Part shown: positions 1-6,216 of the stretch, piece after piece
Numbering within the stretch: the first letter of the stretch is position 1
Layout of the letters: each line of letters opens with the position of its first letter
NCBI GenBank assembly: GCA_030616145.1
Contig: JAUWXU010000025.1
Location: forward strand, 1 to 8,416
Source: Candidatus Omnitrophota bacterium
GTDB lineage: Bacteria; Omnitrophota; JAUWXU01
Length of the DNA stretch: 8,416 nt
Direction of reading: 5' to 3'
The notes under the pieces: model-generated
What the model saw: the letters and a program-made list of their open reading frames with translations, nothing else
What the model was told of the DNA's origin: nothing
Database searches by the model: none
Made by a program: the position numbers and the translations under genes

Positions 1-129
1 ACCGGCGAGCGCAAAAAGGATATTGAGACCAATACCGCCAGGTTTAGCAAAGTAGTAGAGAAATATGTCTGGAAGTATCCCACTCAGTGGTTCTGGGTCC
101 ATAATCGTTGGAAAGAGAAGGGTTATTGA
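1..129 (+). CDS. LpxL/HtrB-family lipid A acyltransferase, C-terminal end (partial)
   Basis: Frame 1 is open from the window edge to a TGA at 127-129 and encodes the last 42 residues of a protein. The sequence ends YPTQWFWVHNRWKEKGY. This closely follows the usual C-terminus of the LpxL/HtrB family (HPEQW-W-HRRWK-RP), membrane-bound acyltransferases that add secondary acyl chains to Kdo2-lipid A at the inner membrane. The catalytic HX4D motif lies upstream of the window and cannot be checked, so the exact substrate and paralogue (LpxL, LpxM, LpxP or a more general lysophospholipid acyltransferase) stay open. The helicase start lies 6 nt after the stop, which suggests cotranscription. The protein is strong evidence for a lipid A-bearing outer membrane. 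Confidence 0.8.
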   Translation, partial: TGERKKDIETNTARFSKVVEKYVWKYPTQWFWVHNRWKEKGY

Positions 130-135
130 TCGCTG

Positions 136-2109
136 ATGATAGATTATTCAGGCCAGCTCAATTCCGAACAGTATGAGGTAGTTACTAGTTCAGAAGGGCC
201 TTGCCTAGTCCTGGCCGGTGCCGGAAGCGGTAAGACCAGGACCTTGATATACCGGGTGGCCTATCTGTTGGAAAAAAAGGTCAGGCCTGAAAATATCCTT
301 CTGGTTACCTTTACGAATAAAGCAGCCCGCCATATGTTTGACCGGGTAGAAAGTCTGTTGAGATACCGGCCCAAGAAATTATGGGGCGGGACATTTCATC
401 ACATCGGCAACCGCTGTCTGAGAGAATACGCTTCCCGGCTTGGCTATACAGCTAACTTTGGGATACTGGACCGCGAAGACAGCCGCTCCCTGGTTAATTC
501 CTGTCTCCAAGAGCTAAATATAGATTTTGGTCAAAGGCGCTTTCCCCGCGCCGCTGTAGTGGAGGCCATAATAAGTTTAGCTAGCAACAGCCGGGAATCC
601 CTCGCAAGAATAGTTCAATCAAAATATCCCTATTTTGAAGAATTTATCCCTGAAATTGAAAAGGTCAGGGAGATTTATATTGAACATAAAAAGGCCTCCA
701 ATAATATGGATTATGATGACCTTTTGATTAAGTGGGTAGAGCTCTTGGAGAAGGTGCCCGAGGCCCTCAAGGGCTACAGCCGGCAATTTCAATATATCCT
801 GGTTGACGAATATCAGGATACCAATCGACTGCAGAATGGGATTGTCCGGATGTTAAGCAGTTACCACAATAATATCCTTGCGGTAGGTGATGATGCCCAG
901 GCGATATATTCCTTCCGTGCGGCTGATATCAAAAATATTCTGGATTTTCCCAAAAATTTTCCGGGGACCAGAATATTTAAACTGGAGACCAATTACCGTT
1001 CAACCCCGGAGATTTTAGAAATAGCCAATCAGAGCATGTCCAATAATATCCATCAATACCATAAATGCTTGAAGGATATTCGCGAAAGCGGTCATCTCCC
1101 CAGATTGTTGCATGTTGAGGATACCAAGGAGGAGGCGCGGTTCGTTGCCCGGCGGATGCTGGAATTGAGAAGGGAAGGCGTTCCCTTAAAGGAAATAGCA
1201 GTGCTTTTCCGGGCCCGTTATCAGTCGGCCGATCTGGAGTTGGAACTTGTCAAAAGGAATATCCCCTATGTGGTCAGAGGAGGAGTGAGATTTTTTGAGC
1301 AGGCCCATATTAAAGATATATTGGCGTATTTAAGGATTGTGGTTAACCCGCGGGATGAATTTTCCTGGAGAAGGGCCTTGCTCCTTCAGCCAGGGCTGGG
1401 TCCTAATTTTACCAGAAGGATTTGGTCCAGGCTGGCCGGTTCTTCCTCGGCCGATCCTTTTAAAAACGCCTTATCGCGGGGCTGCAAACTGGACTTACCG
1501 GCTAAGGCAAAGGCCGGTTGGAGCCATTTTTTAAAGATTTTGTCTTCGATCAGCCAACCCGATATATTATCAAAACCCGCCGAGGCGATACGGATGATAT
1601 TGGAGCGCGGTTACGAGCGATACGCCCTGAGCTTTTTTGAGGACGGACAGGACCGGGTAGAAGACCTGGAACAATTGGCCAATTTTGCTTCATCGTATGA
1701 TTCTCTGGGAAAATTCTTGACGGATGTCACTCTCCGGGAGGGATTTAAAGGGGAGACAGCCAGAGACACCTCAAATACAGATCCCGAATACACCATCCTT
1801 TCAACCATTCACCAGGCCAAAGGATTAGAATGGCAGGTGGTTATGGTTATTGGCCTTAGCGAAGGGGGATTTCCGCATTCCAAATCGCTCAAGGATCCCG
1901 ATGAGTTGGAAGAAGAACGCCGGCTTTTTTATGTAGCAGTTACCAGGGCTGAAGAAGATGTTTATCTGATCCACCCTATCTTGAGGCTTGATTATAACCG
2001 CGGTCAGATTATTACCCGGCCTTCTAGGTTTGTTCAGGAGTTACCCGATGATTGTTACGAGGAGTGCACAATGACAGAAACAGAAGAATTAATAATGGAG
2101 GATGCTTAA
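136..2109 (+). CDS. UvrD/Rep-family ATP-dependent 3'-5' DNA helicase (SF1A)
   Basis: This 657-residue protein has all the superfamily 1A helicase motifs in order: Q motif around Q12, Walker A AGAGSGKT (27-34), motif Ia VTFTNKAA (57-64), motif Ib GTFHHI (85-90), Walker B LVDEYQDTN (222-230), motif III AVGDDAQAIYSFR (249-261), motif IV ETNYRST (284-290), motif V STIHQAKGLEW (556-566) and motif VI RRLFYVAVTRAEE (595-607). Such enzymes unwind DNA 3' to 5' using ATP in mismatch or excision repair, or clear proteins from replication forks. The length is near that of Rep (about 670) and shorter than UvrD/PcrA (about 720). The residues after motif VI form only a short acidic tail, with no obvious C-terminal Tudor-like RNA polymerase-binding domain. 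The ATG at 136 follows AGAAGGG (116-122) at a rather long spacing and lies 6 nt after the upstream stop. Assignment to UvrD, PcrA or Rep is not possible by eye. Confidence 0.93.
   Translation: MIDYSGQLNSEQYEVVTSSEGPCLVLAGAGSGKTRTLIYRVAYLLEKKVRPENILLVTFTNKAARHMFDRVESLLRYRPKKLWGGTFHHIGNRCLREYASRLGYTANFGILDREDSRSLVNSCLQELNIDFGQRRFPRAAVVEAIISLASNSRESLARIVQSKYPYFEEFIPEIEKVREIYIEHKKASNNMDYDDLLIKWVELLEKVPEALKGYSRQFQYILVDEYQDTNRLQNGIVRMLSSYHNNILAVGDDAQAIYSFRAADIKNILDFPKNFPGTRIFKLETNYRSTPEILEIANQSMSNNIHQYHKCLKDIRESGHLPRLLHVEDTKEEARFVARRMLELRREGVPLKEIAVLFRARYQSADLELELVKRNIPYVVRGGVRFFEQAHIKDILAYLRIVVNPRDEFSWRRALLLQPGLGPNFTRRIWSRLAGSSSADPFKNALSRGCKLDLPAKAKAGWSHFLKILSSISQPDILSKPAEAIRMILERGYERYALSFFEDGQDRVEDLEQLANFASSYDSLGKFLTDVTLREGFKGETARDTSNTDPEYTILSTIHQAKGLEWQVVMVIGLSEGGFPHSKSLKDPDELEEERRLFYVAVTRAEEDVYLIHPILRLDYNRGQIITRPSRFVQELPDDCYEECTMTETEELIMEDA
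2097..2101 (+). promoter_or_regulatory. Shine-Dalgarno site of the bifunctional nuclease gene
   Basis: GGAGG lies 7 nt before the ATG at 2109, inside the last codons of the helicase gene. It decides the nuclease start: the reading frame also has an ATG at 2052, but that one would add 19 residues unlike the family and has no comparable site at a good distance. Confidence 0.75.
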
Positions 2110-2528
2110 TGGGAAACCAGCCAATGGTAGAAATGGAATTATACAAGATAAAAGTAGATGAGAAAAGCGATGTCCAGACCATAATCTTAAAGGAAAAGAA
2201 GGGGAAGAGATTGCTTGCCATCGGCATAGGCATACCAGAGGTAAACGCCATTAAGATGAAGGTGGTTGGTATTGTTTCGCCCAGGCCGTTGACCCATGAT
2301 TTACTGAGTAATATAATTCAGCAATTAAATGCCAAGGTCCAGCAAGTAGTTATTGATAGGTTGGAGCTTAATACGTTTTTTGCCAAAATAGTTTTAAAGG
2401 TCGGAGATAACGGGGTTAAAGAAATAGACGCCCGGCCCAGTGATAGCATTGCCCTGGCATTGAGGACAAAATCTCCTATTTTTGCTTCAGAGGATGTATT
2501 AAAGTCAGTAGCCACCTTTAGTGACTAA
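2109..2528 (+). CDS. Bifunctional nuclease family protein (DUF151/BFN)
   Basis: This 139-residue protein matches the DUF151 (bifunctional nuclease, TM0160-like) family along its length. It has a KEKKGKRLLAIGIG stretch (29-42), then SPRPLTHDLL (57-66), and the signature DARPSDSIALALRTKSPIF (107-125). Plant members of the family have reported RNase and DNase activity; the role of bacterial members is not settled. It is predicted to be cytosolic, with no signal peptide. The chosen start (MGNQPMVEMELYKI) gives normal family length. The ATG shares its A with the helicase TAA stop (TAATG), so the two genes are probably translationally coupled, which hints at a joint role with the helicase. The family call is firm and the biochemical role is not. 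Confidence 0.9.
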   Translation: MGNQPMVEMELYKIKVDEKSDVQTIILKEKKGKRLLAIGIGIPEVNAIKMKVVGIVSPRPLTHDLLSNIIQQLNAKVQQVVIDRLELNTFFAKIVLKVGDNGVKEIDARPSDSIALALRTKSPIFASEDVLKSVATFSD

Positions 2529-2554
2529 TCTAAGAGAGGAGGGCATAGCATAAT

Positions 2555-2884
2555 ATGGAAAGAAAATTGGTAGTTATATTCTCGTTAATAGTGGTTTTCG
2601 TTGTTATCGGTTGCGCTGGGCTCACCCCTCCTGACCCCATGGAGATACTTCGTCATCCCTTGGGTACTGATTCGATAGAGATAGGTATGACCAAAGAAAA
2701 AGTAAAGGATCTCTGGGGGAATCCGGATGTGGTTAACTACACCGGTAAGGATGAATTGGGGGCTTCCTGTGAGGAATGGATTTATTGGGCCCGCTATCCA
2801 GAGCTTCGCATAGATGCTGGTTATCTTAGCAAGACACAGCGTCTCTATTTTGAAGGAAATGCTCTGACAAAATGGAAGAACTAA
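2555..2884 (+). CDS. Small BamE/SmpA-like lipoprotein
   Basis: This 109-residue protein starts with a lipoprotein signal: MERK, a hydrophobic run to residue 18, then the lipobox VIGC with the acylated cysteine at C20. Alanine follows the cysteine, so export to the outer membrane is plausible. The mature part has IEIGMTKEKVKDLWGNPD (about 42-59), which resembles the GMT-x-x-V-x-x-x-x-G-x-P segment of the SmpA/OmlA (BamE) domain. The later W-Y and LYFEGNALTKW segments also fit the closing strands of that fold. BamE is an accessory lipoprotein of the outer-membrane beta-barrel assembly machine. The similarity covers a fold shared by other small lipoproteins, so the BAM role is inferred. The gene has a strong site GAGGAGGG (2536-2543) and ends 7 nt before polX. 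Confidence 0.7.
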   Translation: MERKLVVIFSLIVVFVVIGCAGLTPPDPMEILRHPLGTDSIEIGMTKEKVKDLWGNPDVVNYTGKDELGASCEEWIYWARYPELRIDAGYLSKTQRLYFEGNALTKWKN

Positions 2885-2891
2885 CCAGCAG

Positions 2892-4613
2892 ATGAAAAAT
2901 TTAGAACTAGCCAAGGTTCTGAATCAAATCGCCGACCTCTTGGAGATAAAGGAAGAAAATCCTTTTCGCATCAGGGCATACCGCAAAGCGGCTCAGAACC
3001 TGGAGGATATTTCCTCTGAAGACCTGGAAAAATTAGTCCGGGAAGACCGCCTTACCGAAATCCCGGGGATCGGGCATGACCTGGCATTGAAGACCAAGGA
3101 GTTTTTATCTACCGGCAAGATTAAACTTCATCAGGACCTACTCAAAAAGACGCCGGCGGGTTTTCTGGAGCTGATCGCCGTTCCCGGCGTAGGACCCAAA
3201 ACCGCAAAGTTACTTTCAGAAAAATTAAAGATAAAAGACATTAATCAGTTAGAAAGATATGCAGCCGCGCATAAGATAGCCGGCCTGCCCGGGTTAAAAG
3301 AGAAGACCGAAGAAAATATTGTTAAGGGGATAGAATTTTTAAAACGGACCAGGGAAAGGACGCCCCTGGCAGTTGCCTACTATACCGCTAATCATGTTGT
3401 TGCCCAACTTAAGAAAATTTCGGGGGTAAATAAGATTAGCCCGGCAGGAAGCCTCAGGCGGATGAAAGAGACGGTTCGGGATATTGATATCCTAGTTACA
3501 TCTGTCCATCCAAAAAAGGTAATGGATGGATTTGTTAATCTTTCTTTGGTCCAGGAAGTTCTGGCCCATGGCGTTACTAAGGCAAGTATCAGGTCTAGCG
3601 AAGGTATACAGATTGATTTAAGGGTGGTTGAACCCTCCAGTTTTGGAGCAGCCCTTGCCTATTTTACTGGTTCAAAAGAACACAATATAAAACTGCGGAA
3701 AATGGCAGTGAAAAAGGGCTTGAAGATTAATGAGTACGGCGTATTCAGAGTAAAGAGCGGCCGGAAGATAGCCGGAAAAACCGAATCCGGGATTTATGAA
3801 ATATTCGGGTTGCCTTTTATTCCTCCGGAAATGAGGGAAGACCTGGGGGAGATAGAGGCGGGCCTGAAAGGGAAACTTCCTGGCCTGATAGAGATGGGCA
3901 ATATCAAGGGAGACCTGCACGTTCATTCGGATTACAGCGATGGCGCTGATAGCGTCGAAGACATTGCCCGGGCCTGCCAGAAAATGGGTTATCAATATGT
4001 AGCTATCTGCGACCATTCCCAGAGTCTCTCAATAGCCAGAGGATTGTCTCCCAAGGAATTGTCGAAAAAAATAGACCGGATAAAAAAACTCAACAAAAAA
4101 TTAAAGAAGATCAGGGTTCTGGTCGGCACAGAAGTGGATATTCTGGGAGATGGTTCACTGGATTATAAAGATGAAATATTGAAACAACTGGATTTTGTGA
4201 TTGCTGCCATCCACACCGGATTTAAACAGACCGAAAAGCAGCTAACTGATCGGACAGTCAAGGCCATGAAAAACAGATATGTACACGCAATAGCCCATCC
4301 TACCGGCCGGTTGATGGAGGTAAGAGATGCCTATAAAATAGACCTTGAAAAAATTTTTAAGGTTGCCAGAGATACCAATACCGCCCTGGAGATAAACGCA
4401 TTTCCGGCCAGGCTGGATTTGAATGATCGGGCCTGTCAAAGGGCAAAAGAAAATGGGGTGCGGTTGGTTATTTCTACTGATTCCCACACTATCAGTCAGT
4501 TAAATAATATGTTTTTTGGCGTCAGCGTGGCCAAAAGGGGGTGGCTGGAGAAGAAGGATATCTTGAATACCCTTCCGCTTGAAAAATTCTTTAAGGCGAT
4601 AAAACACAGATAA
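2892..4613 (+). CDS. polX: DNA polymerase X with C-terminal PHP domain (PolX)
   Basis: This is a full-length 573-residue bacterial PolX. The N-terminal 8-kDa-like region has helix-hairpin-helix motifs at IPGIGH (57-62) and VPGVGPKTA (97-105). The polymerase palm has GSLRR (186-190), the catalytic pair in RDIDILV (D197, D199), a third acidic residue in IQIDLRV (D242), and YFTGS (257-261). The PHP domain begins at DLHVHSDYSD (H343, H345, D350) and continues with CDHS (D374, H375), VGTEVDI (E414), IHTGF (H441), IAHPTGR (H469), LEINAF (E500) and STDSH (D530, H532), so the metal-binding set looks complete. In Bacillus and Thermus the enzyme fills short gaps in base excision repair, and its PHP domain gives 3'-5' exonuclease or AP-site activity. 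No strong ribosome site precedes the ATG, 7 nt after the previous stop, so translational coupling is likely. Confidence 0.95.
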   Translation: MKNLELAKVLNQIADLLEIKEENPFRIRAYRKAAQNLEDISSEDLEKLVREDRLTEIPGIGHDLALKTKEFLSTGKIKLHQDLLKKTPAGFLELIAVPGVGPKTAKLLSEKLKIKDINQLERYAAAHKIAGLPGLKEKTEENIVKGIEFLKRTRERTPLAVAYYTANHVVAQLKKISGVNKISPAGSLRRMKETVRDIDILVTSVHPKKVMDGFVNLSLVQEVLAHGVTKASIRSSEGIQIDLRVVEPSSFGAALAYFTGSKEHNIKLRKMAVKKGLKINEYGVFRVKSGRKIAGKTESGIYEIFGLPFIPPEMREDLGEIEAGLKGKLPGLIEMGNIKGDLHVHSDYSDGADSVEDIARACQKMGYQYVAICDHSQSLSIARGLSPKELSKKIDRIKKLNKKLKKIRVLVGTEVDILGDGSLDYKDEILKQLDFVIAAIHTGFKQTEKQLTDRTVKAMKNRYVHAIAHPTGRLMEVRDAYKIDLEKIFKVARDTNTALEINAFPARLDLNDRACQRAKENGVRLVISTDSHTISQLNNMFFGVSVAKRGWLEKKDILNTLPLEKFFKAIKHR

Positions 4614-4648
4614 ATACAGATATTTAAAGCATCTCTGCTAATCTGTGT
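4604..4648 (+). repeat. ACACAGAT/ATCTGTGT dyad repeat across the polX stop codon
   Basis: A perfect 8-bp inverted repeat, ACACAGAT (4604-4611) and ATCTGTGT (4641-4648), encloses a second imperfect pair, ACAGAT (4616-4621) and ATCTCTG (4631-4637). ACAGATA is also directly repeated at 4606-4612 and 4616-4622, with a 10-nt period. The left arm overlaps the polX stop TAA (4611-4613). It could fold into a stem-loop in the transcript, but no U-run follows directly, so it is not a standard terminator. I recall similar degenerate CACAGAT/ATCTGTG elements between genes of many environmental bacteria; that is memory, not a search. Confidence 0.55.
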
Positions 4649-4675
4649 AATGTAATAAATGAAGGGGGTTTTAAT

Positions 4676-5143
4676 ATGAAGAAACGGTTGATAGTCGGTT
4701 TGATACTGCTGGTCAGTTTGGCTGGTTGTACCGGTATACCTGTTTCGCCAATAGTCAAAGAAAGAGTGCTGGTGGCTGATTTTGATTCTACCTGGGAAGC
4801 GGCGCTGGCAGCGTTAAAAGAAGAAAAATTTCCGGTAAGTTCTGCTGACAAACAAAGCGGAATTATTCAGACAGAGACTATTAAGATAAGTGGAGACGTG
4901 GCTAAAGCGATCAGCCAGGGATATAATGAAATTTTTGATAGGCCTGCTGAGGGTACCTACAGGATAAGAGTAAGGATTAAACCGAAAGATGAGGACCGAA
5001 CCAGTATTAGAATAGATACCTCTATCGAGGCCAAATTTCCCAAATACGGCTGGTATCTTAAGAGTTCATCGGGTATTATAGAGGAAAAAATCTTTGTTAA
5101 TGTTATGAGGAGATTAAAACAATACGAGTTGTTGAATTGGTAA
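4676..5143 (+). CDS. BamC-like / unknown-function lipoprotein
   Basis: This 155-residue protein starts MKKRLIVGLILLVSLAGC, a typical lipoprotein signal with lipobox LAGC and the acylated cysteine at C18. The mature part starts with a short linker (SPIVKER) and then FDSTWEAALAALKEEKFPV (37-54), SGIIQTE (61-67) and strand-rich stretches such as YRIRVRIKP (95-103) and TSIRIDTSIEAK (109-120). A segment of the form F-x-x-W-x-A-(x)n-G-x-I-x-T, followed by alternating strands, is the pattern of the helix-grip domains in BamC/NlpB and related lipoproteins, so an envelope role is likely. The specific function is not established. The start is supported by GAAGGGGG (4661-4668), 7 nt upstream. A 62-nt gap with a dyad repeat separates it from polX. 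Confidence 0.65.
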   Translation: MKKRLIVGLILLVSLAGCTGIPVSPIVKERVLVADFDSTWEAALAALKEEKFPVSSADKQSGIIQTETIKISGDVAKAISQGYNEIFDRPAEGTYRIRVRIKPKDEDRTSIRIDTSIEAKFPKYGWYLKSSSGIIEEKIFVNVMRRLKQYELLNW

Positions 5144-5161
5144 AGAGATTAAGGGGCGGAT

Positions 5162-5362
5162 ATGAAAAAGAAATGGCTATATTATGTCGGCTGTGTAGTT
5201 ATTCCTCAAATAATGTTAGTAATCGGGATTGTATTCTTATCCCGGCATAATCAAGAGATTAAGAAGTTTGGATTGGAACTATCTAAACTTTCAACCATTG
5301 TTTTAATTCTTGGTTTTCTGGCTTATTATATATTTTTTACGCCGATATTTGGCCTCGATTGA
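5162..5362 (+). CDS. Small two-helix inner-membrane protein, unknown function
   Basis: This 66-residue protein begins MKKKWLYYVG and is mostly hydrophobic. Two membrane segments are visible at about residues 6-26 and 44-60, joined by a charged loop (SRHNQEIKKFGLELSK). The positive N-terminus suggests both ends face the cytoplasm. I do not recognise a family. It is likely a real gene because it has a good ribosome site, AAGGGGCGG (5151-5159), lies 18 nt after the lipoprotein stop and 28 nt before yqeY, and keeps the spacing of the run. Its position after an envelope lipoprotein suggests an envelope role, but nothing more specific can be said. Confidence 0.65.
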   Translation: MKKKWLYYVGCVVIPQIMLVIGIVFLSRHNQEIKKFGLELSKLSTIVLILGFLAYYIFFTPIFGLD

Positions 5363-5390
5363 CAACTTTAGATAAAAGCAAGGAGGGAAA

Positions 5391-5837
5391 ATGCTTGAGA
5401 AAAAAATTAATGATGACCTGAAAGGGGCGATGAAAGAGAAAAAAACTATCAAGATTGAAACATTGAGGATGTTGAAGGCCGAAATCAAAAATGTAACCAT
5501 CAGTAAAAAAGGCACTCCCCTCGAAGATAAAGAGGTTTTTCAGATAATCTCCAAGCAGATAAAACAGCATCGCGATTCTATTGAGACCTTTTCCAAGGGT
5601 GGAAGAGAAGATCTGGCCGAAAAGGAAAAGCAGGAACTGGGAATCTTACAATCTTATCTTCCCAAACAGCTCTCAAAGGAAGAAATTGTTTCTATAGTTA
5701 AACAGGCAATTGTTGAGACCGGTGCTGCCAGCCGTTCTGATATGGGTAAGGTAATGAAAGTGGTTATGGAAAAGGTCAGAGGGGCAGCCGAAGGCAAACT
5801 GGTTTCCCAGATAGTAGCTGAACAGCTCGGGAACTAA
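5391..5837 (+). CDS. yqeY: GatB/YqeY domain protein
   Basis: This 148-residue protein is a complete, normal-length YqeY. It has an N-terminal helical half with LRMLKAEIKN (25-34) and KQIKQHRDSIETF (55-67), the linker LQSYLPKQLSKEEI (86-99), and the C-terminal part with DMGKVMKVVMEKVRGAAEGK (117-136). The same fold forms the C-terminal domain of GatB in the tRNA-dependent amidotransferase, where it contacts tRNA. Stand-alone YqeY is cytosolic and its function is not settled; a link to tRNA is usually assumed from the fold. The start is fixed by a very strong site, AAGGAGGG (5380-5387), 3 nt before the ATG. It is the last protein gene before the 6S promoter, and I see no clear terminator after it. 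Confidence 0.93.
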   Translation: MLEKKINDDLKGAMKEKKTIKIETLRMLKAEIKNVTISKKGTPLEDKEVFQIISKQIKQHRDSIETFSKGGREDLAEKEKQELGILQSYLPKQLSKEEIVSIVKQAIVETGAASRSDMGKVMKVVMEKVRGAAEGKLVSQIVAEQLGN

Positions 5838-5857
5838 GTTGTTAAGATAAGTGCGGC

Positions 5858-5885
5858 TTGCATTATTAAAAAAATGTGGTATAAT
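5858..5885 (+). promoter_or_regulatory. Sigma-70-type promoter for 6S RNA (and probably rarA)
   Basis: TTGCAT (5858-5863) and a perfect TATAAT (5880-5885) are separated by 16 nt. The element lies just after yqeY and points at the 6S RNA. Transcription would start at about 5891-5893. It is the best promoter match I found in the non-coding stretch, and none of similar quality is closer to the RNA body, so the 6S RNA is probably made as a longer precursor. Confidence 0.75.
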
Positions 5886-5897
5886 TTTAATCAGCAA

Positions 5898-5928
5898 AGG
5901 ATTTATGGAACAGAGTGACATAAATCCT
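5898..5928 (+). repeat. Perfect 10-bp hairpin in the 6S leader
   Basis: AGGATTTATG (5898-5907) and CATAAATCCT (5919-5928) are exact reverse complements with an 11-nt loop. The hairpin starts about 6 nt after the predicted transcription start. It has no U-run after it, so it is not a terminator. It could protect the 5' end, direct precursor processing, or be a DNA operator. Confidence 0.6.
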
Positions 5929-5933
5929 ATTGC

Positions 5934-5970
5934 GAATTAAATCCTGAACGATGAATTGCTCATTTAATTC
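5934..5970 (+). repeat. Inverted repeat whose right arm is also the 5' strand of the 6S closing stem
   Basis: GAATTAAAT (5934-5942) and ATTTAATTC (5962-5970) are exact reverse complements with a 19-nt loop. The right arm overlaps AATTCCC (5966-5972), which can instead pair with GGGAATT (6142-6148) to close the 6S rod. The two pairings exclude each other. Confidence 0.5.
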
Positions 5971-6153
5971 CCTGCCGTGCGCGTGGAGGATTGATGAATC
6001 TTGAGCCAACAGCTTACGCAAGGGAACCTAACTTTAGGTGCGGCTTACAGGCCTCCTTTGAGGGGAAGTAAAAGGCATCTAAGAGGGTACCCACTTTTAA
6101 ACGTAGGTTCAAAGATAGTCTTTCCACACGGCACTATGGTGGGGAATTTTAAT
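5962..6153 (+). ncRNA. ssrS: 6S RNA (RNA polymerase-sigma70 regulator)
   Basis: The stretch folds into the long irregular rod of 6S RNA, whose open central bubble mimics a melted promoter and binds the housekeeping RNA polymerase. Visible pairings, outside to inside, are AATTCCC (5966-5972) with GGGAATT (6142-6148), TGCCGTG (5973-5979) with CACGGCA (6127-6133), TGGA (5984-5987) with TCCA (6123-6126), GATT (5989-5992) with AGTC (6117-6120), and TTGAGCC (6001-6007) with GGTTCAA (6106-6112). A large bubble follows (about 6008-6021 and 6093-6105). Then come GGG/CCC (6022-6024, 6090-6092), TTAGGTGC/GCATCTAA (6034-6041, 6075-6082), TTAC/GTAA (6045-6048, 6068-6071), and the tip CCTC-CTTT-GAGG (6052-6063). 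The blocks CCTGCCGTG and TTGAGCCAAC also look like 6S RNAs as I remember them. The length of about 190 nt is normal. The ends are estimates from pairing. I also recall 6S genes next to rarA in other bacteria. Confidence 0.85.
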
Positions 6154-6176
6154 CAGGACATAACTTACAAAAAAGA

Positions 6177-6207
6177 CCTACTCACACCTCGTAGGCGTAA
6201 CTAGGTG
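6177..6207 (+). promoter_or_regulatory. Possible pseudoknot covering the rarA Shine-Dalgarno site
   Basis: CCTAC (6177-6181) pairs with GTAGG (6191-6195), and CACCT in the loop (6185-6189) pairs with AGGTG (6203-6207), which is most of the rarA ribosome site AGGTGA (6203-6208). Together these form an H-type pseudoknot topology that would hide the ribosome site. Each stem is only 5 bp, so chance is not excluded. The site itself is 8 nt before the ATG at 6217 and supports that start over the GTG at 6205, which lies inside it. Confidence 0.35.
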
Positions 6208-6216
6208 AAGACTGAT

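Noticed and set aside
2052..2108. Upstream ATG extending the bifunctional nuclease by 19 residues
   Set aside because: The added residues lie within the helicase tail and do not resemble the family, while ATG 2109 has GGAGG at 7 nt.
2585..2914. 109-codon minus-strand frame opposite the BamE-like lipoprotein
   Set aside because: The + strand gene has a lipobox, a strong ribosome site and operon spacing. The antisense frame has none of these.
3672..4016. 114-codon open frame on the minus strand
   Set aside because: It is entirely antisense to the conserved polX palm and PHP junction, and no ribosome site or family features were seen.
5359..5364. TTGACA just before yqeY
   Set aside because: No -10 element lies at a suitable distance; the matching position falls on the AGGAGGG ribosome site.
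5905..5940. Eleven-codon frame (MEQSDINPIAN) in the 6S leader, preceded by AAAGG
   Set aside because: It lies inside the perfect hairpin that hides its start, the spacing to AAAGG is short, and a frame this small is expected by chance.
6001..6204. 67-codon open frame on the + strand between yqeY and rarA
   Set aside because: It begins with TTG and lies over the 6S RNA body. Its composition follows the RNA helices, there is no ribosome site, and the peptide resembles nothing.
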